Positions 33,573 to 46,666 of a stretch of 64,000 nt of DNA are shown piece by piece. Within the stretch, counting starts at the first letter, position 1, and each line of letters starts with the position of its first letter. A program made the position numbers and the translations under genes. This stretch comes from Pantoea deleyi (GTDB lineage Bacteria > Pseudomonadota > Gammaproteobacteria > Enterobacterales > Enterobacteriaceae), in NCBI RefSeq assembly GCF_022647325.1, contig NZ_CP071405.1, forward strand, positions 434,001-498,000, in the 5' to 3' direction. The notes under the pieces were generated by a model. That model made no database searches. It had not been told where the DNA came from and saw nothing but the letters and a program-made list of their open reading frames with translations.

Positions 33573-33826
33573 ATCAGGCTATCCAGTTTCCGGATGAGGA
33601 AACCTATAACGCGGAACGGAATGCTGTCTGTTTCCCGGTGCTGGTAAACGGCATGCGGCTGAACTGTGCCATCGGCGCTGCGGCGCTGGTGGCGCGTTTT
33701 GGTGAAGGGGAGGCGATGGCGCTGTTTCAGCACCATCGCTGGGATCTGGAAGATGAAGCCGAAGCGGCAATACGTCAGGATCGTATTGATGATCAGGGCT
33801 GGATCTGGTTATCGCCAGCCAGGTAG
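33569..33826 (+). CDS. yrdB: DUF1488 family protein YrdB
   Basis: The 85-residue product starts at GTG 33569 ([14 protein letters not shown]) and matches E. coli YrdB. The family has no known function. It is acidic, with the motif [12 protein letters not shown], and has no membrane segment. Translation is coupled to aroE. Its last 34 bases overlap the 3' end of convergent yrdA. Confidence 0.92.
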   Translation: MNQAIQFPDEETYNAERNAVCFPVLVNGMRLNCAIGAAALVARFGEGEAMALFQHHRWDLEDEAEAAIRQDRIDDQGWIWLSPAR

Positions 33827-34347
33827 TCATCCTTCCAGGTAACGTAGTTGTTAGCGGAATAGCGTAAACCTTCTTTCTCACTCTCATTCAGCGGCCTGAT
33901 CTGTCTGACCGGACTCCCCAGATAGAGATAGCCGCTCTCCAGTCTTTTACCCGGCGGCACCAGACTGCCCGCGCCAATCATCACCTCTTCTTCTACTATC
34001 ACGCCATCGAGCAGAATCGATCCCATACCAACCAGCACACGATTCCCAATGGTGCAGCCGTGAAGCATGGCTTTATGTCCGACCGTGACATCCTCGCCAA
34101 TAATCAGCGGGAAGCCCTGTGGATTAGATGCGGATTTGTGCGTCACATGCAGAACACTGCCATCCTGGACATTGGTGCGGGCGCCAATGCGCACCTGATT
34201 CACATCACCCCGGATAGCAACCAGCGGCCAGATGCTGACGTCATCCTCCATAATCACATCGCCGACGACGACACTGCTGGGATCCACCATGACGCGCTGA
34301 CCGGTTTGCGGAAAAAGATGTTTATAGGGACGTAGAGCGGAACTCAT
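33793..34347 (-). CDS. yrdA: gamma-carbonic anhydrase-like protein YrdA
   Basis: The 184-residue product is a left-handed beta-helix hexapeptide-repeat protein of the gamma-carbonic anhydrase family. The likely metal-binding histidines lie in SVLHVTHKS and VGHKAMLHG. Carbonic anhydrase activity is not established for enteric YrdA. AGGAG precedes ATG 34347. It converges on and overlaps yrdB by 34 bases, and its upstream side faces the rRNA promoters. Confidence 0.94.
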   Translation of the reverse strand: MSSALRPYKHLFPQTGQRVMVDPSSVVVGDVIMEDDVSIWPLVAIRGDVNQVRIGARTNVQDGSVLHVTHKSASNPQGFPLIIGEDVTVGHKAMLHGCTIGNRVLVGMGSILLDGVIVEEEVMIGAGSLVPPGKRLESGYLYLGSPVRQIRPLNESEKEGLRYSANNYVTWKDDYLAGDNQIQP

Positions 34348-34486
34348 TATGTTCTCCTTTATCGTGTTTACAGTTCAGCCTGATGCGATTTCAACCAGCT
34401 GACAAGCCCATTCTGGCCTGGATCGCTGGCGATCTCATCAATCTGGATCATTTATAACCATTCAGAAAAAAGATCCAAAAAAAGGG

Positions 34487-34514
34487 TTGTGCTCTGAAAC
34501 GGGATCCCTATAAT
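34487..34514 (+). promoter_or_regulatory. rrn P1 promoter
   Basis: TTGTGC (34487-34492), the 16-base spacer typical of rrn P1, and TATAAT (34509-34514), with GCGCCTCC as the discriminator. A-rich sequence at 34466-34484 suits an UP element for the alpha C-domain. Fis sites further up (34380-34460) are expected but I cannot place them. Confidence 0.85.
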
Positions 34515-34605
34515 GCGCCTCCATCAACACGGCACACCGGCAACGGGAAACGGGCTGAGAGGCACAGGAGACTGCGCCGCCGGAGAAAACTTCTGAAAAA
34601 AGAGG

Positions 34606-34633
34606 TTGACTCTGAAGGAGGAAAGCGTAATAT
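34606..34633 (+). promoter_or_regulatory. rrn P2 promoter
   Basis: TTGACT (34606-34611), 16 bases, TAATAT (34628-34633), 119 bases downstream of P1, as expected of enteric rrn operons. Confidence 0.85.
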
Positions 34634-34672
34634 ACGCCACCTCGCGACAGGACGCTAACGCACTGTTCGCAC

Positions 34673-34685
34673 TGCTCTTTAACAA
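34673..34685 (+). promoter_or_regulatory. boxA antitermination site in the 16S leader
   Basis: TGCTCTTTAACAA is the exact enteric boxA, bound as RNA by NusB and S10. The sequence just after it (34686-34713) pairs with 36401-36424 to make the RNase III stem around 16S. Confidence 0.88.
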
Positions 34686-34837
34686 TTTATCAGACAATCT
34701 GTGTGGGCACTCGCAGGATTGATATCAGCGTCTCCGGACGCAAAAAATATTAAGCCTCACGAGTGAACACATAATGAAATTCATTATGACGTTTTACAGA
34801 TGAGCATCGCTGGACTTGTTCCGGCAAATCAAACTTT

Positions 34838-36377
<1,540 letters not shown>

Positions 36378-36465
36378 CCTTAAGATACCTTCCCGCGCAG
36401 TGCTCACACAGATTGTCTGATAAAAAGTAATGAGCAGGACGGCTGCGAAGTCGTGACACTATCGT

Positions 36466-36540
36466 GTCCCCTTCGTCTAGCGGTTAGGACTCCGCCCTTT
36501 CACGGCGGCAACAGGGGTTCGAATCCCCTAGGGGACGCCA
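36466..36540 (+). tRNA. gltT: tRNA-Glu (TTC)
   Basis: The 75-nt gene begins GTCCCCTTCGTCTAG and ends with an encoded CCA. The anticodon stem CCGCC/GGCGG holds loop CTTTCAC, with anticodon TTC at 36499-36501. It is the only tRNA in the 16S-23S spacer. The TusBCD relay encoded here would thiolate its wobble base. The symbol follows E. coli practice and is not certain. Confidence 0.97.
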
Positions 36541-36626
36541 CCTGCTTGGTGACAGGTGAAAGGTGTCTCCACAGTATCTCAAAACCGGTTCGGCTGCGTA
36601 AGCGGCGGAGACGCGTTTGAGATATT

Positions 36627-36639
36627 TGCTCTTTAACAA
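36627..36639 (+). promoter_or_regulatory. boxA site in the 16S-23S spacer
   Basis: A second exact TGCTCTTTAACAA lies 127 bases before 23S, so antitermination complexes can reload on the spacer RNA. Confidence 0.85.
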
Positions 36640-36766
36640 TCCGGAACAAGCTGAAAATTGAAACGACGTAGCGCGTCATCCCTCCGTAATAAGGGGTGAC
36701 AGGGCGATACGGTCGGGTCTCTCAATGCTTGCAGTCCGCAGCGTGAAAAACGCCTGTGGGTTGTGA

Positions 36767-39673
<2,907 letters not shown>

Positions 39674-39760
39674 ACAACGCCAGAGGCGTTTTTGAGAGAC
39701 AATTTTCAGCCTGAACCGGATAATCTGCGCGGCCCCGAGGGCGGCGCGGAAGACAGAATC

Positions 39761-39880
39761 TGCCTGGCGGCTTTAGCGCGGTGGTCCCACCTGACCCCAT
39801 GCCGAACTCAGAAGTGAAACGCCGTAGCGCCGATGGTAGTGTGGGGCCTCCCCATGCGAGAGTAGGGAACTGCCAGGCAT
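39761..39880 (+). rRNA. rrf: 5S ribosomal RNA, first copy
   Basis: The gene runs from TGCCTGGCGG to TGCCAGGCAT, 120 nt, with pairing ends. It differs from the second copy at position 13 (T here, G there) and position 87 (C here, T there). Confidence 0.97.
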
Positions 39881-39892
39881 CAAATTTAGTGT

Positions 39893-39968
39893 GCTGATAT
39901 GGCTCAGTTGGTAGAGCGCACCCTTGGTAAGGGTGAGGTCCCCAGTTCGACTCTGGGTATCAGCACCA
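39893..39968 (+). tRNA. thrV: tRNA-Thr (GGT)
   Basis: A 76-nt gene from GCTGATATGGCTCAG to an encoded CCA. The anticodon stem CACCC/GGGTG holds loop TTGGTAA, with GGT at 39926-39928. It lies between two 5S genes, as thrV does in E. coli rrnD. Confidence 0.97.
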
Positions 39969-40000
39969 GTTAAGACACGAGTTCGGTAAATTAAAGAATT

Positions 40001-40120
40001 TGCCTGGCGGCTGTAGCGCGGTGGTCCCACCTGACCCCATGCCGAACTCAGAAGTGAAACGCCGTAGCGCCGATGGTAGTGTGGGGTCTCCCCATGCGAG
40101 AGTAGGGAACTGCCAGGCAT
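40001..40120 (+). rRNA. rrf: 5S ribosomal RNA, second copy
   Basis: A second 120-nt 5S gene, exactly 240 bases downstream of the first. It corresponds to rrfF of E. coli rrnD. It differs from the first copy at two bases. Confidence 0.97.
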
Positions 40121-40132
40121 CAAATAAGAGAG

Positions 40133-40162
40133 AGCCCTTCGCGTATGCGAAGGGCTTTTTTC
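40133..40162 (+). terminator. rRNA operon terminator
   Basis: AGCCCTTCGC (40133-40142) pairs perfectly with GCGAAGGGCT (40147-40156) around GTAT, followed by TTTTTTC. No gene is seen from 40163 to 40271. Confidence 0.92.
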
Positions 40163-40271
40163 GTTGTGGCGTAATAATCCTTTCACTCTCTCTGGCGTCT
40201 GTTACCCCATCGCTCTGCTGTCTGTGCATCGGCTACCAGGCTAGCGAAGCGGCCAGGGGATTCCGGGCCAT

Positions 40272-40294
40272 AAAAAACCCGGCACCAGGCCGGG
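40272..40294 (-). terminator. terminator of the aapJQMP operon
   Basis: On the minus strand CCCGGC/GCCGGG (40294-40289 with 40283-40278) closes a five-base loop and is followed by TTTTTTA. It lies 25 bases after the aapP stop. Confidence 0.88.
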
Positions 40295-40318
40295 TTAACA
40301 GACTGTCTGAACGTCCTG

Positions 40319-41080
40319 TCAGTGGATAACCTGCGACAGGAATGCCCGGGTACGCTCCGATTTTGGATTGGCAAAGAACTCCTGAGGTGGCGCGACTTCG
40401 ACGATCTCACCCCGATCCATAAAGATCACCCGGTCTGCGACCGTGCGGGCAAAGCCCATCTCATGGGTCACGCAGAGCATCGTCATCCCATCCTCAGCCA
40501 GGCCAATCATCGTATCCAGCACCTCCTTCACCATTTCAGGATCCAGCGCCGACGTTGGCTCATCGAACAGCATAATTTTCGGTTTCATACAGAGCGAGCG
40601 GGCAATCGCTACACGCTGCTGCTGACCGCCCGAGAGCTGTCCCGGGAATTTATGCGCGTGTTCAGCGATGCGCACGCGCTGCAGATAGTGCATGGCCAGT
40701 TCGTCCGCTTCCTTCTTTGGAATCTTCCTTACCCACGATGGTGCCAGGGTGCAGTTTTGCAACACGGTCAGATGGGGGAAGAGGTTGAAGTGCTGGAAGA
40801 CCATACCCACTTCGGTGCGCACGCGCTCAATATTACGAACGTCATCGTTGAGGTGAATGCCATCCACCACGATGCGCCCCTGCTGATGCTCTTCCAGATG
40901 GTTGATGCAGCGAATCGTGGTCGATTTGCCGGAGCCGGAAGGGCCGCACAGCACGATGCGTTCGCGGGGTTTTACCTGCAGATTGATGTCTTTCAGTACG
41001 TGGAACTGCCCGTACCATTTATTCACGTTCTCAAGCGAGATCATCAACGGGTCGGAAGAGTGTGTCATAGAGTCAGTCAT
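40319..41080 (-). CDS. aapP: amino-acid ABC transporter ATPase (YhdZ/AapP)
   Basis: This is the ATP-hydrolysing subunit of a polar or general amino-acid importer. The 253-residue product has Walker [10 protein letters not shown], the signature LSGGQQQR, Walker [14 protein letters not shown] and the switch histidine in CVTHEM. It ends the four-gene operon, eight bases after aapM. E. coli calls the homologue yhdZ. Substrates are inferred from the rhizobial Aap system. Confidence 0.93.
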   Translation of the reverse strand: MTDSMTHSSDPLMISLENVNKWYGQFHVLKDINLQVKPRERIVLCGPSGSGKSTTIRCINHLEEHQQGRIVVDGIHLNDDVRNIERVRTEVGMVFQHFNLFPHLTVLQNCTLAPSWVRKIPKKEADELAMHYLQRVRIAEHAHKFPGQLSGGQQQRVAIARSLCMKPKIMLFDEPTSALDPEMVKEVLDTMIGLAEDGMTMLCVTHEMGFARTVADRVIFMDRGEIVEVAPPQEFFANPKSERTRAFLSQVIH

Positions 41081-41088
41081 GTAAAACC

Positions 41089-42189
41089 TCAGTGCGGTGT
41101 ACGCCCGGTGTGAAAGCGCTTTTCCAGATACTGGCTATAGCGCGACATGCTAAAACAGAAAATCCAATAGACCAGCGCAGCAAACACATAGCCTTCGGTC
41201 GACATGCCCAGCCAGGCCGGATCGACCGTGGCCTGCTGGACGCTGCTGAAAAGATCGAAGAGGCCGATAATGATGACCAGACTGGTATCTTTGAACAGGG
41301 CGATGATGGTATTCACCAGGCCGGGGATCGTGAGCTTCAGTGCCTGCGGCAGGATCACCAGCATCTGTGTCTTCCAGTAGCCCAGCGCCAGGGATTCGGC
41401 GGCTTCATACTGCCCTTTAGGCAGCGCCTGAAGGCCGCCGCGAACCACTTCAGCCACATAGGCGGACTGGAAGAGGATTACCCCAACCAGCGCACGCACC
41501 AGCTTGTCGATCGTCGTTCCTTCCGACATAAACAGCGGCAGCATTACGGATGACATAAACAGCACGGTAATCAGCGGAACGCCACGCCAGAACTCGATGA
41601 AGATAATCGACAGCGTGCGCACCACCGGCATCCGTGAACGACGACCCAGCGCCAGCAGGATGCCCAGCGGCAGCGCGCCGGCAATCCCGACCGAGGCGAT
41701 GATCAGCGTCAGCGTTAATCCACCCCATTGACGGGTTTCGACCCGCTCCAGCCCCAGGTAGCCGCCATAGAGCAGGAACCAGACCGTCAGCGGATAGATA
41801 ACCGCCCAGGCAGCGATGTAACGTCCACGACAGGGCAGGCTTTTCACGAACATCGGCACAATCGACAGCAGGCCAATCACCAGAGCCAGGTTAATGCGCC
41901 AGCGCAGCTCATGCGGGTAGAGCCCATACATGAACTGACCGAATCGCGCATGGATAAAGACCCAGCAGGCGCCCTCTTTGGTGCAATCGGCGCGCGTGGA
42001 GCCGATCCAGTTGGCCTGAAAGACCAGCCAGTTCAGCGCGGGCGGAATGACATGCCAGATTACCCAGAGGCACAGCAGCGTCAGTAAGGTATTAAACCAG
42101 CTTGAAAACAGATTTTTACGAGCCCAGAGCCAGGCGCGACTGAACAGCGTCGTCGGGACGGGGGGCGTTTCATGTGTAGTAACAGACAT
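41089..42189 (-). CDS. aapM: amino-acid ABC transporter permease (YhdY/AapM)
   Basis: The 366-residue product is an inner-membrane permease of the HAAT/PAAT type. Its N-terminal half holds extra membrane segments and a periplasmic region ([13 protein letters not shown]). The C-terminal half has the permease core and the EAA loop [25 protein letters not shown], which docks to the ATPase. It follows aapQ by 15 bases and probably pairs with it as a heterodimer. Confidence 0.92.
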   Translation of the reverse strand: MSVTTHETPPVPTTLFSRAWLWARKNLFSSWFNTLLTLLCLWVIWHVIPPALNWLVFQANWIGSTRADCTKEGACWVFIHARFGQFMYGLYPHELRWRINLALVIGLLSIVPMFVKSLPCRGRYIAAWAVIYPLTVWFLLYGGYLGLERVETRQWGGLTLTLIIASVGIAGALPLGILLALGRRSRMPVVRTLSIIFIEFWRGVPLITVLFMSSVMLPLFMSEGTTIDKLVRALVGVILFQSAYVAEVVRGGLQALPKGQYEAAESLALGYWKTQMLVILPQALKLTIPGLVNTIIALFKDTSLVIIIGLFDLFSSVQQATVDPAWLGMSTEGYVFAALVYWIFCFSMSRYSQYLEKRFHTGRTPH

Positions 42190-42204
42190 AAGGATCCCGT
42201 TCTC

Positions 42205-43383
42205 TTAACGCTCAACCAGCGCAATCTTGCGGTTGTAGAGGTTCATAAGCAGCGATATCAGCAGGCTGATAATCAGGTAAACGCCCATCGTGATCGCGAT
42301 CGTCTCGATAGCCTGGCCGGTCTGATTCAGGACCGAACCGGCAAACAGCGACACCATATCGGGATAACCGATGGCGGCGGCCAGAGAGGAGTTCTTCACG
42401 ATGTTCAGGTACTGGCTGGTCAGCGGCGGAATAATCACCCGCATGGCCTGCGGGATAATCACCTGGCGCAGCGTCACCGGATTCGGCAGGCCCAGCGATC
42501 GTGCGGCTTCATGCTGACCATGCGGCACCGACTGAATGCCGGATCGGATGACTTCCGCGATAAACGACGAGGTATAGATCGAGAGTGCCAGCGTCAGCGC
42601 CGCCAGCTCCGGAATCATGACCGAGCCACCCCGGAAGTTGAACCCGCGCAGCTGCGGCACATCCCAGTGCGTCGCCGGGCCAAACCCCATATAGGCCAGC
42701 AGCGGGAAGAGGATCAGCATCCCCACCGCAGCGGGCCATGTGCGACGCAACTGACCAGTTTTCAGCTGGTGCGTCCGGTTGAAGCGGAACAGGCCATAGC
42801 TCACGGCTAACGCCAGAAGCAGTGCGATAATAAACGGCCAGCTGCCCGGTGCGTAGGTCGGCCACGGCACGTAGAGCCCGCGATTGCTGACATAGGCCAG
42901 ATCGAAGGCGTTCAGTGCCTGGCGCGGGCCGGGCAGGTTGCGCAGTACCGCAAAGTACCAGAAGAAGATCTGCAGCAGGGGCGGGATGTTACGGAAGGTC
43001 TCGATATAGATATTTGAAAGCTTCCGCAGCAGCCAGTTGTCAGACAGACGAGCCAGACCGACCGCAAATCCGATAATCGACGCGAAAACAATACAGAGCG
43101 CAGAGACCAGCAGCGTGTTGGTTAATCCGACCATAAACACGCGCGCGTAGGTATCTCCCTCCGTGTACTCAATCAGGTGCTGCACGATGCCGAAACCGGC
43201 CGTGCGCTCAAGAAATCCGAATCCCGATGTGATGCCGCGACTGGCGAGGTTGATAATGGTGTTGTGCACCAGATAACCCACCACACCAAGCACCGCAACA
43301 ACGGCGATGAGCTGATAAATCCAGGCGCGAACCGTGGGATTACCAAATGAAAAATCCCTTTTCACGGTTGGGCGTTGTGACAT
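42205..43383 (-). CDS. aapQ: amino-acid ABC transporter permease (YhdX/AapQ)
   Basis: The 392-residue product is the partner permease. It has about eight hydrophobic segments, a long insert after the first third, and the EAA loop HEAARSLGLPNPVTLRQVIIPQAMR. The N-terminus MSQRPTVKRDFSFGNPTVRA is cytoplasmic. It lies 68 bases after aapJ, in the second position of the operon. Confidence 0.92.
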   Translation of the reverse strand: MSQRPTVKRDFSFGNPTVRAWIYQLIAVVAVLGVVGYLVHNTIINLASRGITSGFGFLERTAGFGIVQHLIEYTEGDTYARVFMVGLTNTLLVSALCIVFASIIGFAVGLARLSDNWLLRKLSNIYIETFRNIPPLLQIFFWYFAVLRNLPGPRQALNAFDLAYVSNRGLYVPWPTYAPGSWPFIIALLLALAVSYGLFRFNRTHQLKTGQLRRTWPAAVGMLILFPLLAYMGFGPATHWDVPQLRGFNFRGGSVMIPELAALTLALSIYTSSFIAEVIRSGIQSVPHGQHEAARSLGLPNPVTLRQVIIPQAMRVIIPPLTSQYLNIVKNSSLAAAIGYPDMVSLFAGSVLNQTGQAIETIAITMGVYLIISLLISLLMNLYNRKIALVER

Positions 43384-43451
43384 GTTGAAACCTCAGTAAC
43401 GAAAGCTGGGGTAGGGCACCGCAGAATACGGTGCCCGATTGGCGAGGTCTG

Positions 43452-44477
43452 TTAACGTACCGGCGGTGCGTACTGAATGCCGCCCTGGTTCCACAACGCA
43501 TTCTGACCGCGAGCGATCTTCAGTGCGCTATCTTTACCCACGTTACGGTCAAAGCTTTCCTGATAGTTACCCACCTGCTTGATGATGTTGTAGGCCCACT
43601 TGTTATCCAGCTTCAGGTCTTTACCAAAATCACCCTCTGCGCCCAGCAGGTGCGCCATATCCGGCGTTGTTGGCTTGGCGGCCATCTGATCGACGTTCTT
43701 CGAGGAGATGCCCATCTCTTCCGCGTTAAGCATGGCGTAAAGAGACCATTTCACGATGGTGAACCAGTCATCATCACCACGGCGTACCAGCGGCCCCAGC
43801 GGCTCTTTAGAGATCACTTCGGGCAGTACGATGAAGTCGTCAGGCTTGCCCAGCTTGATACGCAGTGCATAAAGCTGAGACTGGTCAGAGGCCAGCGTGT
43901 CGCAGCGGCCGCTATCCAGCGCCTTGGCCGACTCATCGGAGCGGTCAAAGGTCACCGGGGTATATTGCATTTTGTTGGCTTTAAAGAAGTCCGCCACGTT
44001 CAGCTCGGTGTCGGTGCCCGCCTGGATACAGACGGTGGCCCCATCCAGCTCTTTCGCACTTTTCAGACCGGCTTTCTGGTGAGTCAGGAAGCCGATACCG
44101 TCGTAATAGTTCACGCCCGCAAACAGGAAGCCCATGCCGCCATCGCGCGATGAGGTCCAGGTGGTGTTACGTGACAGCACATCGACTTCGCCGGACTGCA
44201 GGGCGGTGAAACGCTCTTTGGCGGTCAGCGGGGTATATTTCACTTTGGTGGCATCGCCAAACACTGCGGCAGCCGCAGCACGACAGACATCCACATCGAT
44301 ACCCGTGAACTTGCCACTGGCGTCGGCATAGGAAAAGCCCGGCAAGCCGTCACTGATCCCACATTGAACAAATCCTTTTTTCTTGATCGCATCCAGTGTG
44401 GTGCCTGCGTGTGCCTGCTGAGCCAGGCCAGCCAGCGCGGCGACGGCGATCAGCGTAGAGAGCATCATCTTTTTCAT
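43452..44477 (-). CDS. aapJ: amino-acid ABC transporter binding protein (YhdW/AapJ)
   Basis: This is the periplasmic substrate-binding protein of the importer. The 341-residue product has a Sec signal peptide (MKKMMLSTLIAVAALAGLAQ..., cleavage after AHA near residue 25), then the family 3 solute-binding fold with the motif CGISDGLPGFSYADASGKFTG (near 39-58). It is the first gene of the operon. The sigma-54-type promoter about 80 bases upstream suggests control by nitrogen status. Confidence 0.94.
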   Translation of the reverse strand: MKKMMLSTLIAVAALAGLAQQAHAGTTLDAIKKKGFVQCGISDGLPGFSYADASGKFTGIDVDVCRAAAAAVFGDATKVKYTPLTAKERFTALQSGEVDVLSRNTTWTSSRDGGMGFLFAGVNYYDGIGFLTHQKAGLKSAKELDGATVCIQAGTDTELNVADFFKANKMQYTPVTFDRSDESAKALDSGRCDTLASDQSQLYALRIKLGKPDDFIVLPEVISKEPLGPLVRRGDDDWFTIVKWSLYAMLNAEEMGISSKNVDQMAAKPTTPDMAHLLGAEGDFGKDLKLDNKWAYNIIKQVGNYQESFDRNVGKDSALKIARGQNALWNQGGIQYAPPVR

Positions 44478-44568
44478 AAAGCATCCTGTGTGGCGGGATT
44501 ATGTTGTTATGTTTGCGCACTTTACTGTGCGTTTTTTCCTGTCTGTGGCTGTCAGCCATCCACGACTC

Positions 44569-44584
44569 TGCAAAGCTGATGCCA
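44569..44584 (-). promoter_or_regulatory. sigma-54 (RpoN) promoter of aapJQMP
   Basis: Read on the minus strand, TGGCAT-CAGCT-TTGCA matches the consensus TGGCAC-N5-TTGCA with one mismatch, and has exact -24 GG to -12 GC spacing. Transcription would start near 44558, about 80 bases before aapJ. I found no clean NtrC site upstream, only a half-site-like GCGCACCA at 44658-44665. Confidence 0.7.
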
Positions 44585-44963
44585 GGTTTGCAGAGGCCTG
44601 AACAGGGCTGAAAGAACGGTTAATAATCGGAAGCACTTAGAAAGTTCCGCTAATATCGCGCACCAAAAGGAAGCAATGCGAGTCGACCCGATCACAATTA
44701 GTGCAAATAGTTTCACTATATGAGAGCAGTGTGAGCGTTCACTCAGGCAGAAATGTATGGAGAGGAACGGTTGCTTTTTAATGCGCAGAAAATCACACAA
44801 TCAGAGGTGACAGGGATGGAGAGCCAGACCAGAAATAAAAACCGCAGCGACGAAAGGCAAAGGCGAGGGGGCAAAATATCACGCCGGAAACTGCAACTAT
44901 AGTTACCATATTGCGGGCAACTGTTTCACGCCCGGTGCCGCGACTTTGTGGGACACCGCACAA
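44585..44963. other. non-coding region upstream of the aap operon
   Basis: These 379 bases between the aap promoter and the fis terminator hold no gene I can support. An 82-codon minus-strand frame (44552-44800) has no domain and covers the promoter. The region would house NtrC or Nac enhancer sites if the operon is nitrogen controlled. A 10-bp palindrome, AACTATAGTT, lies at 44895-44904. Confidence 0.5.
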
Positions 44964-44991
44964 ATAAAAACGCCAGCCCGAAGGCTGGCGT
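44964..44991 (-). terminator. dusB-fis terminator
   Basis: On the minus strand, CGCCAGCC (44990-44983) pairs with GGCTGGCG (44978-44971) around TTCG, then TTTTTATTT. It lies 23 bases after the fis stop. Confidence 0.92.
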
Positions 44992-45013
44992 GATTAACAG
45001 ACTGAACTCAGAC

Positions 45014-45310
45014 TCAGTTCATGCCGTATTTTTTCAGTTTCTTACGCAGCGTACCGCGGTTGATACCCATCATCAGGGCAGCACGGGTCTGGTTGCCACG
45101 GGTATACTGCATCACCATGTCCAACAGAGGCTGCTCGACTTCAGCCAAAACCAGCTCATACAGGTCGCTCACATCCTGACCATTCAGTTGAGCAAAATAG
45201 TTCTTCAGTGCCTGTTTAACCGAATCACGCAAAGGTTTTTGAGTTACCTGATCCTGTGAGTTAACGGTAGAAACGGTCAGTACGTCAGAATTTACGCGTT
45301 GTTCGAACAT
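45014..45310 (-). CDS. fis: nucleoid protein and rrn activator Fis
   Basis: Fis bends DNA, shapes the nucleoid and activates rrn P1 in fast growth. The 98-residue product equals E. coli, with the N-terminal beta-hairpin activation arms and the C-terminal helix-turn-helix ending [14 protein letters not shown]. It follows dusB by 23 bases in a two-gene operon. Its target rrn operon lies about 10 kb away in this window. Confidence 0.98.
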   Translation of the reverse strand: MFEQRVNSDVLTVSTVNSQDQVTQKPLRDSVKQALKNYFAQLNGQDVSDLYELVLAEVEQPLLDMVMQYTRGNQTRAALMMGINRGTLRKKLKKYGMN

Positions 45311-45333
45311 AGTTCTTTCAGCTCTTTATTTCG

Positions 45334-46299
45334 TTACGCAAGATTTTCGAAGTATGCCTCCAACGCCTCCAGCTGTTCGCTGGCATCCTCAATGGCGTTG
45401 AATGTGCGCCGAAACTGGTCATTTGGGGCGTGCTCCTGCAGGTACCAGGAGACGTGCTTGCGCGCTATACGGTATCCCTTGCCTGAACCGTAAAAGTCGT
45501 GCAGCTCACGTATATGCGAAACAAGCAAGCGCTTGACCTCTGCCAGTGGCAGCGGGGCAAGCAGCTCCCCAGTGTCCAGATAATGCTGGATTTCCCGGAA
45601 GATCCACGGTCTTCCCTGAGCAGCGCGTCCTATCATCAGAGCATCGGCCCCTGTATAGTCGAGCACCGCTCTGGCTTTATGCGGGTCAGTTATGTCTCCA
45701 TTCGCGATAATCGGAATGGAAACACTCTGCTTAACTGTCCGAATGCTGTCATATTCAGCTTCTCCGTTGAACAGGCAGGCACGAGTGCGGCCATGTATCG
45801 TCAGAGCCTGGATACCGCAGCGTTCAGCCAATTGGGCAATCGCGACACAGTTCCTGTTTTCAGGATCCCAGCCAGTACGAATTTTCAGCGTGACCGGCAC
45901 GTTCACTGCATTAACCACTGCGGAGAGAATCGACTCCACCACGGCGGGATATTGCAGCAAGGCTGAACCCGCCATTTTGCGGTTAACCTTCTTGGCAGGG
46001 CATCCCATATTAATGTCGATGACCTGTGCACCAGCCTCAACATTAATGCGTGCGGCTTGCGCCATTTCGCTGGGATCGCAACCGGCAATCTGCACGGCGC
46101 GAATGCCTGGCTCATCACTGTGCACCATACGTAATCGAGATTTGTCGCTTGCCCAGACTTCGGGGTTAGATGACAACATCTCAGAAACTGCCATACCTGC
46201 CCCCATTTCATGACACAACGTCCTGAACGGCCTGTCGGTAATACCGGCCATAGGCGCTGCAATCAGTCGATTTCTCAGCTGGAGGTTTCCAATACGCAT
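45334..46299 (-). CDS. dusB: tRNA-dihydrouridine synthase B
   Basis: DusB is an FMN enzyme that reduces uridine 17 in the tRNA D-loop. The 321-residue product starts at ATG 46299 ([19 protein letters not shown]) and matches E. coli in length. A longer frame to 46383 runs into the promoter and is rejected. The catalytic cysteine is in [11 protein letters not shown], and the TIM barrel is followed by a helical domain that ends EAYFENLA. In E. coli, translation of dusB helps fis expression. Confidence 0.97.
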   Translation of the reverse strand: MRIGNLQLRNRLIAAPMAGITDRPFRTLCHEMGAGMAVSEMLSSNPEVWASDKSRLRMVHSDEPGIRAVQIAGCDPSEMAQAARINVEAGAQVIDINMGCPAKKVNRKMAGSALLQYPAVVESILSAVVNAVNVPVTLKIRTGWDPENRNCVAIAQLAERCGIQALTIHGRTRACLFNGEAEYDSIRTVKQSVSIPIIANGDITDPHKARAVLDYTGADALMIGRAAQGRPWIFREIQHYLDTGELLAPLPLAEVKRLLVSHIRELHDFYGSGKGYRIARKHVSWYLQEHAPNDQFRRTFNAIEDASEQLEALEAYFENLA

Positions 46300-46337
46300 G
46301 AAGTCAGAATGGCCATACTGTGTCTGCAAGGCGGCGT

Positions 46338-46366
46338 ATATTACGCATTTTTGCAGGAAGATGAAA
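46338..46366 (-). promoter_or_regulatory. dusB-fis promoter
   Basis: On the minus strand, TTTCAT (46366-46361), 17 bases, TAATAT (46343-46338), then the GC-rich ACGCCGCC expected for stringent control. Start would be near 46331, giving a leader of about 32 bases. Confidence 0.65.
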
Positions 46367-46381
46367 GGCCAAACTTTGAAC
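46367..46381 (-). promoter_or_regulatory. candidate Fis autoregulatory site
   Basis: GTTCAAAGTTTGGCC on the minus strand fits the degenerate Fis consensus GNTYAAWWWTTRANC with two mismatches. It touches the -35 element. Fis represses its own operon in E. coli through sites placed like this. Confidence 0.45.
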
Positions 46382-46571
46382 AATCAGCAAGAAAGATCAA
46401 TGAAAACCGGGTGATGATCGGTAGCATTGATAATTAAACTTAAATATCAGTTACTTAATAATTTATGCTGAAATTGTGAACAAAAGTTTTTCCAGAAAAG
46501 TACGGCAATTCACCAGATAATAAACGTCACATGCCGTGATTAACGATACAAGCATCCAGTTCAGGTCAGAA
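46382..46571. other. A/T-rich non-coding region upstream of dusB
   Basis: This lies between the dusB promoter and the end of prmA. It is notably A/T-rich at 46436-46500, as expected upstream of the growth-controlled fis promoter, and probably carries further Fis or other nucleoid-protein sites. I found no gene. Confidence 0.5.
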
Positions 46572-46593
46572 AAGCCCGCAACTTACGCTGCGG
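46569..46593 (-). terminator. possible prmA terminator
   Basis: On the minus strand, CCGCA/TGCGG (46593-46589 with 46580-46576) closes an eight-base loop and is followed by GCTTTTC. The stem is short and the T run weak. Confidence 0.45.
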
Positions 46594-46666
46594 ACTGGTT
46601 GAATATGCTGTTACGGCGCTTTGCGCCTGAAACCGCGCTATCCGCGGAGGCAGACGCAGGCAGAAA

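Noticed and set aside
39761..40120. Exact-period repeat that might suggest an array or duplication element
   Set aside because: The 240-base period is simply two 5S genes flanking tRNA-Thr. No CRISPR-like repeats occur in the window.
44658..44665. GCGCACCA as an NtrC enhancer site for aapJ
   Set aside because: Only one half-site fits, and the expected inverted partner at the right spacing is missing.
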